DNA of 64,000 nucleotides from Platerodrilus igneus (lineage: Eukaryota; Arthropoda; Insecta; Coleoptera; Lycidae). The notes under the pieces are model-generated. The model saw only the letters and a program-made list of their open reading frames with translations. It was not told where the DNA came from and searched no databases. Position 1 is the first letter of the stretch, and every line of letters starts with the position of its first letter. Where the stretch lies: contig JARFIW010000115.1 in the NCBI GenBank assembly GCA_036346225.1, forward strand, positions 1,116,001-1,180,000, written 5' to 3'. A program made the position numbers and the translations under genes. Below, piece by piece: positions 45,934-57,570 of this stretch.

Positions 45934-46607
45934 TTAATGCCCTTGGAAGGACGATTTCAACGTTCCAAGGACGCTTTGATTACTACATTCTTGAACAATT
46001 TCCTTAAACCTCTCAAACAGCAACGCCTTTAACGCATCCTCTGACGTTGCGTTACCCCTACGCCCTTGGATAATATCCTTAAACTTACTATTAATCACCT
46101 CCTTCAAACCCGAGACTTCACTAGACGTCCGACTATCCGCTCTCCAAGGAGCCCTCGCTACGCCCGGAAGTGTACTACTTCGGTGCAGGTGCTGCAAATG
46201 TAGCTTTAGGTAGCTCTTGCGGTTTGTGGTATAGTCACAAAATAACATACGCACGGTTTCTCGTCAGTATGTAAACTTCTGTGCATTTCGATGCGGCTTT
46301 TATTAACCGTTGTAAAACTGCACGAATTACACGTGAATGGTTTCTTGCCGTCGTGTGTACGTACGTGCTTTAGTAGGGAATTCTTCCAGGCTGTTGTGAA
46401 GTTGCACAAGTTGCAAGCGTAGCATTTACCTCTCACGTGTTGGCGTAAGTGCACCTGTAAACCGCATTTATAGCGCGAGGAAAAGTTGCAGTGGTCACAG
46501 AAGAACAAATCGATGTGTGAGCGCATGTGCGTTTGAATGCGTTTGTAAGAGATTTTGAATTTGCAAACTTTGCAGAAGATTGACTTTTCGCCAGTATGTG
46601 AATACAT
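45934..46607 (-). pseudogene. C2H2 zinc-finger gene, frameshifted
   Basis: Minus-strand gene for a nuclear C2H2 zinc-finger protein, presumably DNA-binding; target unknown. From ATG at 46607: SHTGEKSIFCKVCKF, then four intact C-x2-C/H-x3-H fingers (CKVC, CDHC, CNLC, CNSC). The fifth finger breaks between its cysteines: frame 1 (46607-46206) reads CVCYF then VTIPQ, while CDYTTNRKSYLKLH continues in another frame to the stop at 45934. One T is missing in the run at 46239-46242 (A on the plus strand). The C-terminal tail keeps EVINSKFKDIIQG, shared with the paralogue at 56524. Either a real disabling deletion or a sequencing error. Confidence 0.85.
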
Positions 46608-46733
46608 GTTTTGTGCTGAATCGCTGAATTAAATTGGCTTTTCACTAGTATGGAAAGTTGGCGTCGTTTGGAATCTGTTACAAAAGGTAAATGAATTACA
46701 TAAATTACAAATGTATGGCTTTTCTCTCAGTAG
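46608..46733 (-). pseudogene. Vestigial upstream zinc finger
   Basis: In the same frame as the downstream fingers: REKPYICNLCNSFTFCN, then HTSEKPI, then a TAA (46629-46631) eight codons before the ATG. The first cysteine pair is kept but the histidine part is lost. The ancestral protein therefore extended further N-terminally. Confidence 0.7.
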
Positions 46734-47060
46734 TGAGTACGTTGTTTCTCAAAACTTACAGTATTTTGTTGGAGCTAAGTTGACTTCGTTTATTAGAGCT
46801 GAAAGAATAGGCTCTTCGTGTTCTATTTACCTCCAACGTTTGAACGTCCACGTAGAACGACAGAAGCTCCAAAACAACTAGCTTGAGCAAGGGTGCAAAG
46901 CGTAAAACGATCAATTTTCGTTTTATAAATAGATATTTGCGTACAAACCGTAACAGTTGATTTCCATTTAAAAACGAGTACTTATGAAGTCTTGAATTTC
47001 TTGAGCACAAAATGTGACGATGCCAGGTGTCAGGAGGCTTAGATTTTTTAGATTTTTTTA
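46734..47060. other. Unique sequence upstream of the left zinc-finger gene
   Basis: About 330 bp before satellite F. No clear promoter motif, exon or repeat. Confidence 0.5.
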
Positions 47061-50000
47061 GATAAGCATCCCCATCTAGCTTTAATTACGCAACAGTAAA
47101 GAAGCGATAGTTCTACAAACGTGACCTAGTAGACCTTGAGTTCCTCGAGATTGATACTAGGGTCTAGTGGTAAGAGAATCCATAGGGAATCATAACGTAC
47201 TCACTGTCTGTGGCTTGACAAACCTCATGCCGATCTAGGTTTGTACCTCTGATTTGTGGTTGGATAAATTTCAGGAGGTTACAACGTATTCACTGCACAT
47301 GGCTTGATAAACTGCCGGTTTGTACTTATGATTCATGGTTGACTGAATTTCAGGAAATTACGACGTACTCACTAGGTTTGTATTTGTGATTAGTGGTTGG
47401 ATGATTTTCAGAAGGTTTCAACGTACCCATCGTGTGTGGCTTGACAAACCTTAAGTCGACCTAGGTGTTTGTGATTTCAAGGGTTACCACCACGTGTGAC
47501 TTGATAAACCTCCGACCTAGGTTTGTACTTTTCATTTGTGGATGAATGATTTTCAAGGAGGTTACAACGTACCCACGGTGCGTGGCTTCGCAAACCCCAA
47601 GCCGACCTAGGTTTGTGTTTGTGATTTATGGTTGAATGAATTTCAGGGGGTTGCAACATACTCATCGCGTATGGCTTGATCGCCGATCTAGGTTTGTACT
47701 TGTGATTTATGGTTGGGCGAATTTCAGAAGGTTACAACGTACCCACGGTGTGTAGCTTGACAAACCTCAGGCCTATCTAGGTTTGTACTTGTGATTTATC
47801 ATTGGCTGAATTTCAAGAGGTTACAACGTACCCACCGCGCATGGCTTAATAAATCGCCGATCTAGGTTTGTACTTGTGATGTATGGTCGTACAAATTCCA
47901 GAAGTTACGACGTACCCACTGTGTGTGGCTTGAAAAACCTCAAACCAACCTAGTTTTATACCTGTGATTTACGATTGGCTGAATTTTAGGAGGTTATAAC
48001 GTACCCACAGCGTATGGCATGATAAACCGCCAATCTAGGTTTGTAACTGTGATTTATAATTGTAGGAATTTCAGGAGGTTACTACGTATTCACGGTGTGT
48101 GGCTTGACAAACCTCAAGCCGATCTAGATTTGTAATTGTGATTTATGGCTTCCTGAATTTCCGAAAGTTACAACGTACCCACGGTGTGTGGTTTGGCAAA
48201 CCTAAAGCCGACATAGGTTTATGCTTGTGATTTTTGGTTGGACGTATTTCAGAAGGTTACAACGTACCCATCGTGTGTAGCTAACCTGACAAACCTCAGG
48301 CCGACCTAGGTTTGTGCTTGTGATTTATGTTTGGCTGAATTTCAGGAGGTTGCAACGTACCCACCACGCATGGCTTGATAAATCGTCGATCTAGCTTTGT
48401 ACTTGTGATTTATAGTTGTACGAATTTCAGGAGGTTACGACGTACCCGCTGCGTGTGGCTTGACAAACCACAATCTCACCTAAGTTTATACTTGTGATTT
48501 AGGGTTGGCTGAATTTCAGGAGAGTACTACGTACTTACGGTGTGGGGTTTAGCAGACCTCAAGCCGACCTAGATTTATACTTGTGAGTTATGGTTGGCTA
48601 CATTTCAGGAGGCTACAACGTATCCACCGCATGGCTTGATAAACCGTCACCTAGGTTTGTACTTGTGGTTATATTTGTACGAATTTCAGAAGGTTACGAC
48701 GTACCTAGTGTGTGTCTTGACAAACCTCAAGCCGATCTAGATTCGTTTTTGTGATTTATGGTTTCTTGTATTTCAGTAGCGTATAACGTACTCACGGTGT
48801 TTGGCTTAGCAAACCTCAAGCCGACAAAGGTTTGTACTTGTGATTTATGGTGGACGAATTTCAGGAGGTTGCAAGGTACCCATGGTGTATGGCTTGACAA
48901 ACCTCAAACCGACCTAGGTTTGTACTTATGATTCATGGTTGAACGAATTTCAGGAGATTACGACGTACCCACTGTGCGTGGCTTGTCAAACCTCAAGTCT
49001 ACCTATGTTTGTACATATGGTTTATGATTGAATAAATTTTAGGAGGTCACAACGTACTTACTGTATGTGGTTTGATAACCTTCAAGCCGATCTAGTTTCG
49101 TACTTGTGATTTATGTTTAAATGAATTTCGAAACGTTACAACGTACCCATCGCGTGTGGCTTAATGAACCGTTGACCTAGATTTGTACTTATGATTCATA
49201 GTTGACTGAATTTCATGAGGTTACGAAGTAACTAACTGTGTGCGGAATGACATACCTCAAGCCGATCTAGATTTGTACTTGACCTAGGTTTGTACTTATG
49301 ATTCATGGTTGGACGAATTCCAAGAGATTACGACGCACCCACTGTGTGTGTGGCTTGACAAACCTCAAGCCTACTTAGGTTTGTACTTGTGAGTTATAGC
49401 TGGCTACATTTCAGGGGGTTACAACGTATCCACCGCGCATGGCTTGATAAACCGCTACCTAGGTTTGTACTTGTGGTTAATGGTTGAAAATTTTCAGGAG
49501 AATACAACGCATTCACTGAGTGTAGCTTGACAAACCTTAAGCCGATCTAGATTCGTACTTGTAATTTATGCTTGGTCAAATTTCATGAGGTTACAACGTA
49601 CCCATCGCGAATAGTTTAATAAGCCGCCGACCTAGGTTTGTACTTGTGATTTGTTATTGGATGAATTTTAAGAGGTTACAACGTACTCACCGAGAATGGC
49701 TTAATAAATCGCTGATCTAGGTTTGTACCTTTTATTACTTGGTGCCAAATTTCAGGAGGTTACGACTTATCCACCGTTTGTGGCTTGTCAAATCTCAAGT
49801 CGACCTAGGTTTGTACTTGTGATTGATGACTTGATGAATTTCAGAAGATTACAACGTGCCAACGGTGTGTGGCTTGACAAATCTCAGGCCTATCTAGGTT
49901 TGTACTTGTGATTTATGATTGTCTGAATTTCAGGAGGTTACAACGTACCCAACGCGCATGGCTTGATGAACCGCCACCTAGGTTTGTATTTGTGGTTTAT

Positions 50001-51685
50001 GGTTGGATAAATTTCAAGAGATTACAACGTAACCACCGCGTATGGCTTAATAAACCGCCAATCTAGGTTTAAACTTATAATGAATGGTTGGACGATTTTC
50101 AGAAGATTACGTCGTACCCACTGTGTGTAGCTTGACAAACCTAAGTCTACCTAGGTTTATACTTGTGATTTATGGTTGTACGAATTTCAAGAGGTTACGG
50201 CGTGTGGCTTCACAAACCACAATCTTACCTAAATTTATACTTGTGATATATGGTTGGCCGAATTTCAGGAGACTAATACGTACTCACGGTGTGTGGCTTG
50301 ACAAACCTCAAGCCGGCCTATGTTTGTACTTGTGATTTATGATTGGATGAATTTCAGAATGTTACAACGTATAGCCGGTATGTGGCTGACTTAGGAATGT
50401 ACTTGTAATTTATGGTTGGCTTCATTTTAGCAGGTTACAACGTACCCACCGCGTATGACTTAATAAACAGTTGACTTAGGTTTTTCATGTGATTTACGGT
50501 TGGACGAATTTCAGAAGATTACAACATACTTACGGTGTGTAGCTTCACAAACTTCGAGCCGGCCTAGGTTTGTACCTATGATTTATGGTTGGATGAATTT
50601 CAGAATGTTACAACGTACCCAAGGTGTGTGGCTTGGCAATCCTCAAACCGACCTAGATTTGTATTTGTGATCTATGGTTAGACGAATTTCAGATTGTTAC
50701 AACTTACTGGCGGTGTGTGGCCTCACAAACCTCGAGCTGACCTAGGTTTCTATCTGTGATATATGGTGAAATGCATTTCAGAAGGTTATAACGTACACAA
50801 GGTATGTGGCTTGACAAACCTCAAGCCGACCTAAATTTGTACTTGTGATCTATGGTTAGAAGAATTTCAGATTGTTTCAACGTACTGACGGTGTGTGGCT
50901 TGACAAACCTCAAGCCGGCCTAGGTTTGTACTTGTAATTTATGGTTAGATGAATTTCAGAATGTCACAACGTACTGACGGTGTGTGGCCTCACAAACCTC
51001 GAGCTGATCTAGGTTTGTACCTGTGATTAATGGTGGGATGCATTTCAGAAGGTTACAACGTACCCAAGGTGTGTAGTTTGACAAGTCGACCTAGATTTGT
51101 TCTTGTAATTTATGGTTAGACGAATTTCAGAAGGTTACAACGTATTCACGGTGTGTGGCTTGACAAACCTCAAGCCGATCTAGATTTGTATCTGTGATCT
51201 ACGGTTAGACGAATTTCAGATTGTTACAACGTACTGACGGTGTGTGGCTTCATAAATCTCAAGCTGATCTAAGTTTGTACCTGTGATTTATGATTGGATG
51301 CATTTCAGAAGGTTATAACGTACACACAGTGTGTGGCTGACTTAGGAATGTTCTTGTAATTTGTGGTTAGCTGAATTTCAACAGGTTACAACGTACCTAC
51401 CGCGTATTACTTAATAAACAGCTAACTTGGGTTTTTCATGTGATTTACGGTTGGATGAATTTCAGAAGGTTACAACGTGCACATTGCACGTGGCTTAACA
51501 AACCTCAAGGCAACCTAGATTTGTACTTGATTTATGGATAGACGAATTTTAAAAGGTTACAACGTACTCACGGTGTCTGGCTTGACAAACTTCAATCCGG
51601 CCTAGGTTTATACTTATGATTTATGGTTGCTTGAATTTCAGGAGGTTTCAATGTATCCACGGCGTGTAGCTTGACAAACCTCCCA

Positions 51686-51800
51686 TCGCTTGTGATTCGT
51701 AATCCACACTCGAATTTAAGCGAGTCGTATCACAATATAAATTTCAACTCTTTTGGGGTTCGTATTTATGATTCGTGGGTGAGTTGCGTCACATCCAGCG
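51686..51800. repeat. ~115-bp insert in satellite F, copy 1
   Basis: Not F-like: tgtgattcg-ccacactcgaa, ttaagcgagtcgtatcacaa, tatttatgattcgtggg and gagttgcgtcacatcca. Its second copy is at 55831-55946. Holds the short hairpin ACTCG-aatttaag-CGAGT. Confidence 0.85.
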
Positions 51801-54246
51801 CGCATGGCTGGACAAACCTCAAGCCAATCTAGATTCTACTTGTGATTTATGGTTTACTGAATTTCAGAAGGTTACAACGTACTCACGGTATGTGGCTTGG
51901 CAGACCTCAAGTCGACCTAGGTTTGTTCTTGGGATTTATGGTTGGATAAATTTCAGAAGATTAGAACGTACCAACGGTGTGTCGCTTGATAGAACTCAAT
52001 CCGACGTAGGTGATTTATGGTAGGTCAAATTTCAGGAGGCTTCTACGTACTCACAGTGTGTGGCTTGGCAAACTTCAAGCCGACCAAGGTTTGTACTTGT
52101 GATTTATGATTGGACGGGTTTCAATAGGTTATAACGTACCCACGGTGTGTGGATCGACAAACCTCAAGCCGATCTAGATTCTACTTGTGATTTATAGTTT
52201 CCTGAATTTCAGAAGATTACAACGTACTCACGGTGCGTGGCTTGGTAGACCTCAAGTCGACCTAGGTTTGTACTTGTAATGTATGGTTGACTTACTTTTA
52301 GGAGCCTAATACGTACTCTCGGTGTGTAGCTTGAAAAACCTCAAGCCGACCTAGGTTTGTACTTGTGATTTATGATTGGCTGAATTTCAGGAGGTTACAA
52401 CGTACACACCGCGTATGGCTTAATAAACCGTTGACCTAGGTTTGTACTTATGATTCATGGTTTGCTAAATTTCAGGAAGTTACGGCGTACCCACTGTGTG
52501 CGGTTTGACAAACCTCAAGCCGACCTAAGTTTGCGCTTGTGATTTATTGTTGGATAAATTTCAGGAGGTTACAACATATCCACCGCGTATGCCTTAATAA
52601 ACCCTTGATCTAGATGTGAACTTATGTATCACGATTGCCTGAACTTCAAGAGGTTACGACGTATTCACCGCGTATGGCTTAATAAACCGTTGACCTAGGT
52701 TTGTACTTATGATTCATGGTTGGCTAAATTTAAGGAAGTGTCGACGTACCCACTGTGTGTGGTTTGGCAAATCGCAAACCGACACAGGTTTGTGCTTGTG
52801 ATTTTTGGTTGGACGAATTTCAGAAGGTTACAACGTACCCACGGTGTGTAGCTTGACAAACCTCAGGCCGACCTAGGTTTGTACTTGTGATTCATGATTA
52901 GCTGAATTTCAGGAGATTACAACGTACCCATGGCGTATGGCATAATAAACCGGTAATATAGGTTTGTACTTGTGATTTATGGTTGTACGAAATTTAGGAG
53001 GGTACGACGTACCCACTGCGTGTGGCATAGCAAACCTCAATCTCACCTAAGTTTATACTTTGTCGTTTATGATTGGCTGAATTTCAGGAGACTACTACGT
53101 ACTCACGATGTGTGGCTTGACAAACCTCAAGTCGATCTAGTGATTTTTGGTTGGACGTGTGATTGGACTTGTGATTTATGGTCGTACAAATTTCAGGAGG
53201 TTGCGACGTACCCCCTGAGTGTGGCTTAGCAAACCTCAATCTCACCTAAATTAACACTTTGTCATTTATGGTTAGCTAAATTTCAGAAGGCTGCTACGTA
53301 CTCACGGTGTGTCGCTTGATTAACCTTAAACCGACTTAGGTTTGTACCTGTGATTTATGGTCAGATGAGTTTCAGGAGGTTACAACGCGTATGACTTAAC
53401 AAACAACTGACCTAAGTTTGTATTTATGATTTATGATTGGACGAATTTAAGGAGATTACGACGTACCCACTGTGTGTGGTTTGACAAATCTCAAGCCTAT
53501 CTAGGTTTGTACTTATGATTTATGGTTGGATGAATTTCAGGAGGTTACAACGTACGCACTGCGTGTGGCTTGACAAACCTCATGCCGATCTAGGTGTGTA
53601 CTTGTGACTTATGGTTGGCTAAATTTTAAGAGGTTACAACGTAACCACCGCTTACGACTTAATAAACCGTTGATCTAGGGTCGTACTTGTGATTTATGGT
53701 TGAAAGAATTTCAGGAGGTTACAACGTACTCACTGTGTGTGCCTTGAAAATCCTTAAGCCGGCTTAGATTTTTATTGTGATTTAGGGTTGGCAGTATTTC
53801 AGGAGGTTACAACGTTCTCTCCGCGTATGGCTTAATAATCCGTTGACCTAGGTTTGTACCTATGATTAATGGTTGAACGAATTTCAGAACCCTACAACGT
53901 ACCCACGGTGTGTGGTTTGACAAACCTCAATCCGATCTAGATTCGTACTTGTGGTTGGATGAATTTCAAGCGAAGTACTTACCGTCTGTGGCTTGACAAA
54001 CCTCAGGTCGATCTAGGTTAGTACTTGTGATTTGTGGTTGGATGCATTTCAAGAGGCTAAAACGTACTCACCGTCTGTGGCTTGATAAACTTCAAGCCGA
54101 TTTATATTTGTATTTGTGATTTATGGTTGGATGGATTTCAGGAGGCCACAACGTACCCAAGGTGTGTGGCTTGACAAACCTCAAGCCGACCTAGATTTGT
54201 ACTTGTGATCTACGGTTAGACGAATTTCAGAATGTTACAACGTACT

Positions 54247-55480
54247 GACGGTGTGTGGCCTCACAAACCTCGAGCTGACCTAGGTTTGTACCTGTGATTT
54301 ATGGTGGGATGCATTTGAGAAGGTTACAACGTACCCAAAGTGTGTGGCTTGACAAACCTCAAGCCGGTCTAGGTTTGTACCTGTGATTTATGGTTGGCTG
54401 AATTTCAGAATGTTACAACGTACTGACGGTGTGTGGCCTCACAAACCTCGAGCTGACCTAGGTTTGTACCTGTGATTTATGGTGGGATGCATTTGAGAAG
54501 GTTACAACGTACCCAAAGTGTGTGGCTTGACAAACCTCAAGCCGGTCTAGGTTTGTACCTGTGATTTATGGTTGGCTGAATTTCAGAATGTTACAACGTA
54601 CTGACGGTGTGTGGCTTTACAAACCTCTCTGACCTAGGTTTGTACTTGCAATTTATGGTTAGACTAATTTTAGAAGGTTGCACCGTATTTACGAAGTGTG
54701 GCTTGACCAACCTCAAGCCGACTTAGATTTGTACTTGTGTTCTAGGGTTAGACGAATTTCAGAATGTTACAACGTACTGACGGTGTGTGGCCTCACAAAC
54801 CTCGAGCTGACCTAGGTTTGTACCTGTGATTTATGGTGGGATGCATTTGAAAAGGTTACAACGTACCCAAAGTGTGTGGCTTGACAAACCTCAAGCCGGC
54901 CTAGGTTTGTACCTGTGATTTATGGTTGGATGAATTTTAGAATGTTACAACGTACTGACGGTGTGTGGCTTTACAAACCTCTCTGACCTAGGTTTGTACT
55001 TGCAATTTATGGTTAGACTAATTTTAGAAGGTTGCACCGTATTTACGAAGTGTGGCTTGACCAACCTCAAGCCGACTTAGATTTGTACTTGTGTTCTAGG
55101 GTTAGACGAATTTCAGAATGTTACAACGTACTGACGGTGTGTGGCCTCACAAACCTCGAGCTGACCTAGGTTTGTACCTGTGATTTATGGTGGGATGCAT
55201 TTGAAAAGGTTACAACGTACCCAAAGTGTGTGGCTTGACAAACCTCAAGCCGGCCTAGGTTTGTACCTGTGATTTATGGTTGGATGAATTTCAGAATGTT
55301 ACAACGTACTGACGGTGTGTGGCTTTACAAACCTCTCTGACCTAGGTTTGTACTTGCAATTTATGGTTAGACTAATTTTAGAAGGTTGCAACGTATTTAC
55401 GAAGTGTGACTTGACCAACCTCAAGCCGACCTAGATTTGTACTTGTGTTCTACGGTTAGACGAATTTCAGATTGTTGCAA
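54247..55480. repeat. ~353-bp higher-order repeat in satellite F
   Basis: gacggtgtgtggcctcac recurs at 54247, 54425, 54779 and 55132, and gtggctttacaaacctctct at about 54611, 54963 and 55318. This gives one 178-bp step followed by ~353-bp steps of near-identical sequence. Confidence 0.88.
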
Positions 55481-55830
55481 CGTACTGACGATGTGTGTGG
55501 CTTCACAAATCTCAAGCCAGCCTAGGTTTGTCCTTGTGATTTATGGTTGGATGAATTTCAGAATATTACAACGTATTGACTGTGTCTGACCTCACAAACC
55601 TCGAGCTGACCTAAGTTTGTATCTGTGATTTATAGTGGGATGCATTTTAGAAGGTAACAACGTATCCAAGGTGTGTGACTTGACAAACCTCAAGCCGGCC
55701 TAAATTTGTACTTGTAATTTATGGTTAGACGAATTTCAAAAGGTTACAACGTACTCACGGTGTATGACTTGACAAACCTCAAGCCAGCCTAGGTTTGTGC
55801 TTGTGATTTATAGTTGGTTGACAAACCTCA

Positions 55831-55946
55831 CATTGCTTGTGATTCGCACTCCACACTCGAATTTAAGCGAGTCGTATCACAATATAAATTTGAAGCCTCT
55901 CGGAGTTCGTATTTATGATTCGTGGGCGAGTTGCGTCACATCCACT
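55831..55946. repeat. ~115-bp insert at the end of satellite F, copy 2
   Basis: Second copy of 51686-51800, same orientation, about 4.15 kb away, at the border where satellite F stops. Confidence 0.85.
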
Positions 55947-56523
55947 GCGCATGGATTGATAAACATCAAGCTGACCTATGTTTGTAGTTGCGATTTGCGG
56001 TAATTTTGGCGAGTCGCAGCTTACGGTGTGTGGTTTAATACAGCTAGATGTTCGTACTTGTGGCTGGGTTTGTGCTGAGTTTGACAAGTTGTGTATACAA
56101 CGTTTAAGCATACGCGAAAAAGTTCACTACGACGAACAAATCACGAGGTATAAGATCAGCACAAACTCTTCACGCGGCACGGCTTTAGAACCAGCTCTCA
56201 CTTCTTACGTAGTCTAAGATTTCGAATATCGATTACCGTGTCATATCGACGAAGCCCTAAGCGACGACTTCGGATGGCAAAAGCTTCGTTTTAACGTTGA
56301 CTGACATCAGTCAACGGTTTTAAACAGTGCAGTTATAATTTACGTAACGTTACGGTTTGGAGAATCAATCTCGAGCTCACGCTGACAAACACCCCCAAAA
56401 TGTAATTTTTGGACGTTTCACAAAGGGGATATCGATTAGCATACCTACATACAACCCAGAAAAAAGCTATTTGCATCTACGTTACGTAATTAACCGCCAC
56501 TTAACAGTTATTCCAAACAAAAC
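55947..56523. other. 5' flank of the right zinc-finger gene
   Basis: About 580 bp; the first ~100 bp still resemble decayed F, the rest is unique. Directly before the ATG the frame reads SYSKQN after a stop; SKQNM-TGEKS resembles SAQNM-TGEKS of the left paralogue. The sequence upstream was therefore probably once coding in both. Confidence 0.55.
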
Positions 56524-57225
56524 ATGAATCCACAAACTGGCGAGAAGTCCTTCCAGTGTAATTTATGCACGTTCAAAACTTCCTACAAACAGTGCATTCA
56601 GAGACATATGCGCAAGCACGGCGAGCCACTATTCTTCTGCAAGGACTGTGACTATTCCACACGTATGAAACACCTCATACGCATGCACGTAAAAAAACAC
56701 ATGAAACACGAGTTTTTTTCTTGTAAGGGATGTAATAACTTTGTAACGTCCTGGGAGGTTAGTCTAACGAAACATATATACAGCTACGACTGTCTAAAGC
56801 CATTTTTCTGTGAAAACTGCGGCGTTACATTAATAAACAAACAGAGCATCGCGATACACAAAGCTACACATGCTGCCGAGAAACCATTCGCATGCTACTA
56901 TTGTGACTACACCACAAACAGAAAATCGTTTCTGTTGTTACACTTTCAGCGTTTACATAGAAATAACCTACCGTTTATGGACGACACTGGTAGAATGACG
57001 TCAGTGCAAGAGTTTAAGGAAACGTGTAGCTTAAAGAAGTCGATTAACAGTAAGTTTAAAGATATTGCTGAAGTTTCTAGCGAACATAGGGACGCGACGG
57101 CGTCGTGTAACGTATTGGGTTGTTTAAAGGGGTGGGTTAGTAGGAACTTTGAAAGCGCGAATCAGGAAGATGTCGGTAACAGTTCAAAGGAGGTGATTAC
57201 AGAAATCGTGCAGCCGCAGTCGTAA
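56524..57225 (+). CDS. C2H2 zinc-finger protein, single open exon
   Basis: 233 residues, presumably a nuclear DNA-binding protein; no target can be inferred. Five fingers: CNLC..H-MRK-H, CKDC..H-VKK-H, CKGC..H-IYS-Y, CENC..H-KAT-H and CYYC..H-FQRL-H. Finger 3 is degenerate: its last zinc ligand is Tyr instead of His and it has one extra residue, while the left paralogue's equivalent is intact (H-VRT-H). The tail contains SINSKFKDI, shared with the paralogue. There is no ZAD or other recognised domain. The start ATG has the context CAAAACATG, the same as the left gene. The two genes point away from each other across satellite F, suggesting an inverted duplication. Earlier exons cannot be excluded. 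Confidence 0.85.
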   Translation: MNPQTGEKSFQCNLCTFKTSYKQCIQRHMRKHGEPLFFCKDCDYSTRMKHLIRMHVKKHMKHEFFSCKGCNNFVTSWEVSLTKHIYSYDCLKPFFCENCGVTLINKQSIAIHKATHAAEKPFACYYCDYTTNRKSFLLLHFQRLHRNNLPFMDDTGRMTSVQEFKETCSLKKSINSKFKDIAEVSSEHRDATASCNVLGCLKGWVSRNFESANQEDVGNSSKEVITEIVQPQS

Positions 57226-57570
57226 TAACAACGCTCAAATATAAGAATTCTTACATTTTGTTCCTTTTTTTATGTTAAATATCCTTCTTTAGATGACTTG
57301 TGATAGGACTATTCACTTCAATATACATATTACTTCCTTGGTGAATTCATTTAGCTCAAGGAACCTTTGTTACTCATCAAATCCTCCACTACGAAGTCAA
57401 CTAACCCAAACATCTATTTATTCTTCGCCGACAGTTCGAATTTTATAATTTCAAAAGGATTTCAGTTTGGGCCAATTTCTACGGAGTTATAAACACAAGA
57501 ACCTATTTAATCTTTTTCGCTTTGTTGCCTCTTACGATGCCACTTGCTTCAATAAATTGAATTCGGCGTA
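57226..57570. other. 3' flank of the right zinc-finger gene
   Basis: About 345 bp of unique sequence before satellite G. No canonical AATAAA right after the stop; otherwise nothing is seen. Confidence 0.5.

Larger units (their letters stand above)
47060..55830. repeat. Satellite F between the zinc-finger genes
   Basis: Roughly 80 units of about 100-107 bp: ggtttgtacttgtgatttat, ggttggatgaatttcaggag, gttacaacgtacccacgg, tgtgtggcttgacaaacctc, aagccgacctag. The array is diverged overall, with a homogenised higher-order section near 54247-55480. Interrupted by one non-satellite insert (51686-51800). Reading frames here are shadows. Confidence 0.9.

Noticed and set aside
55978..56217. 79-codon plus-strand frame before the right zinc-finger gene
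   Set aside because: It starts in decayed satellite F, has no recognisable domain and does not join the zinc-finger frame.
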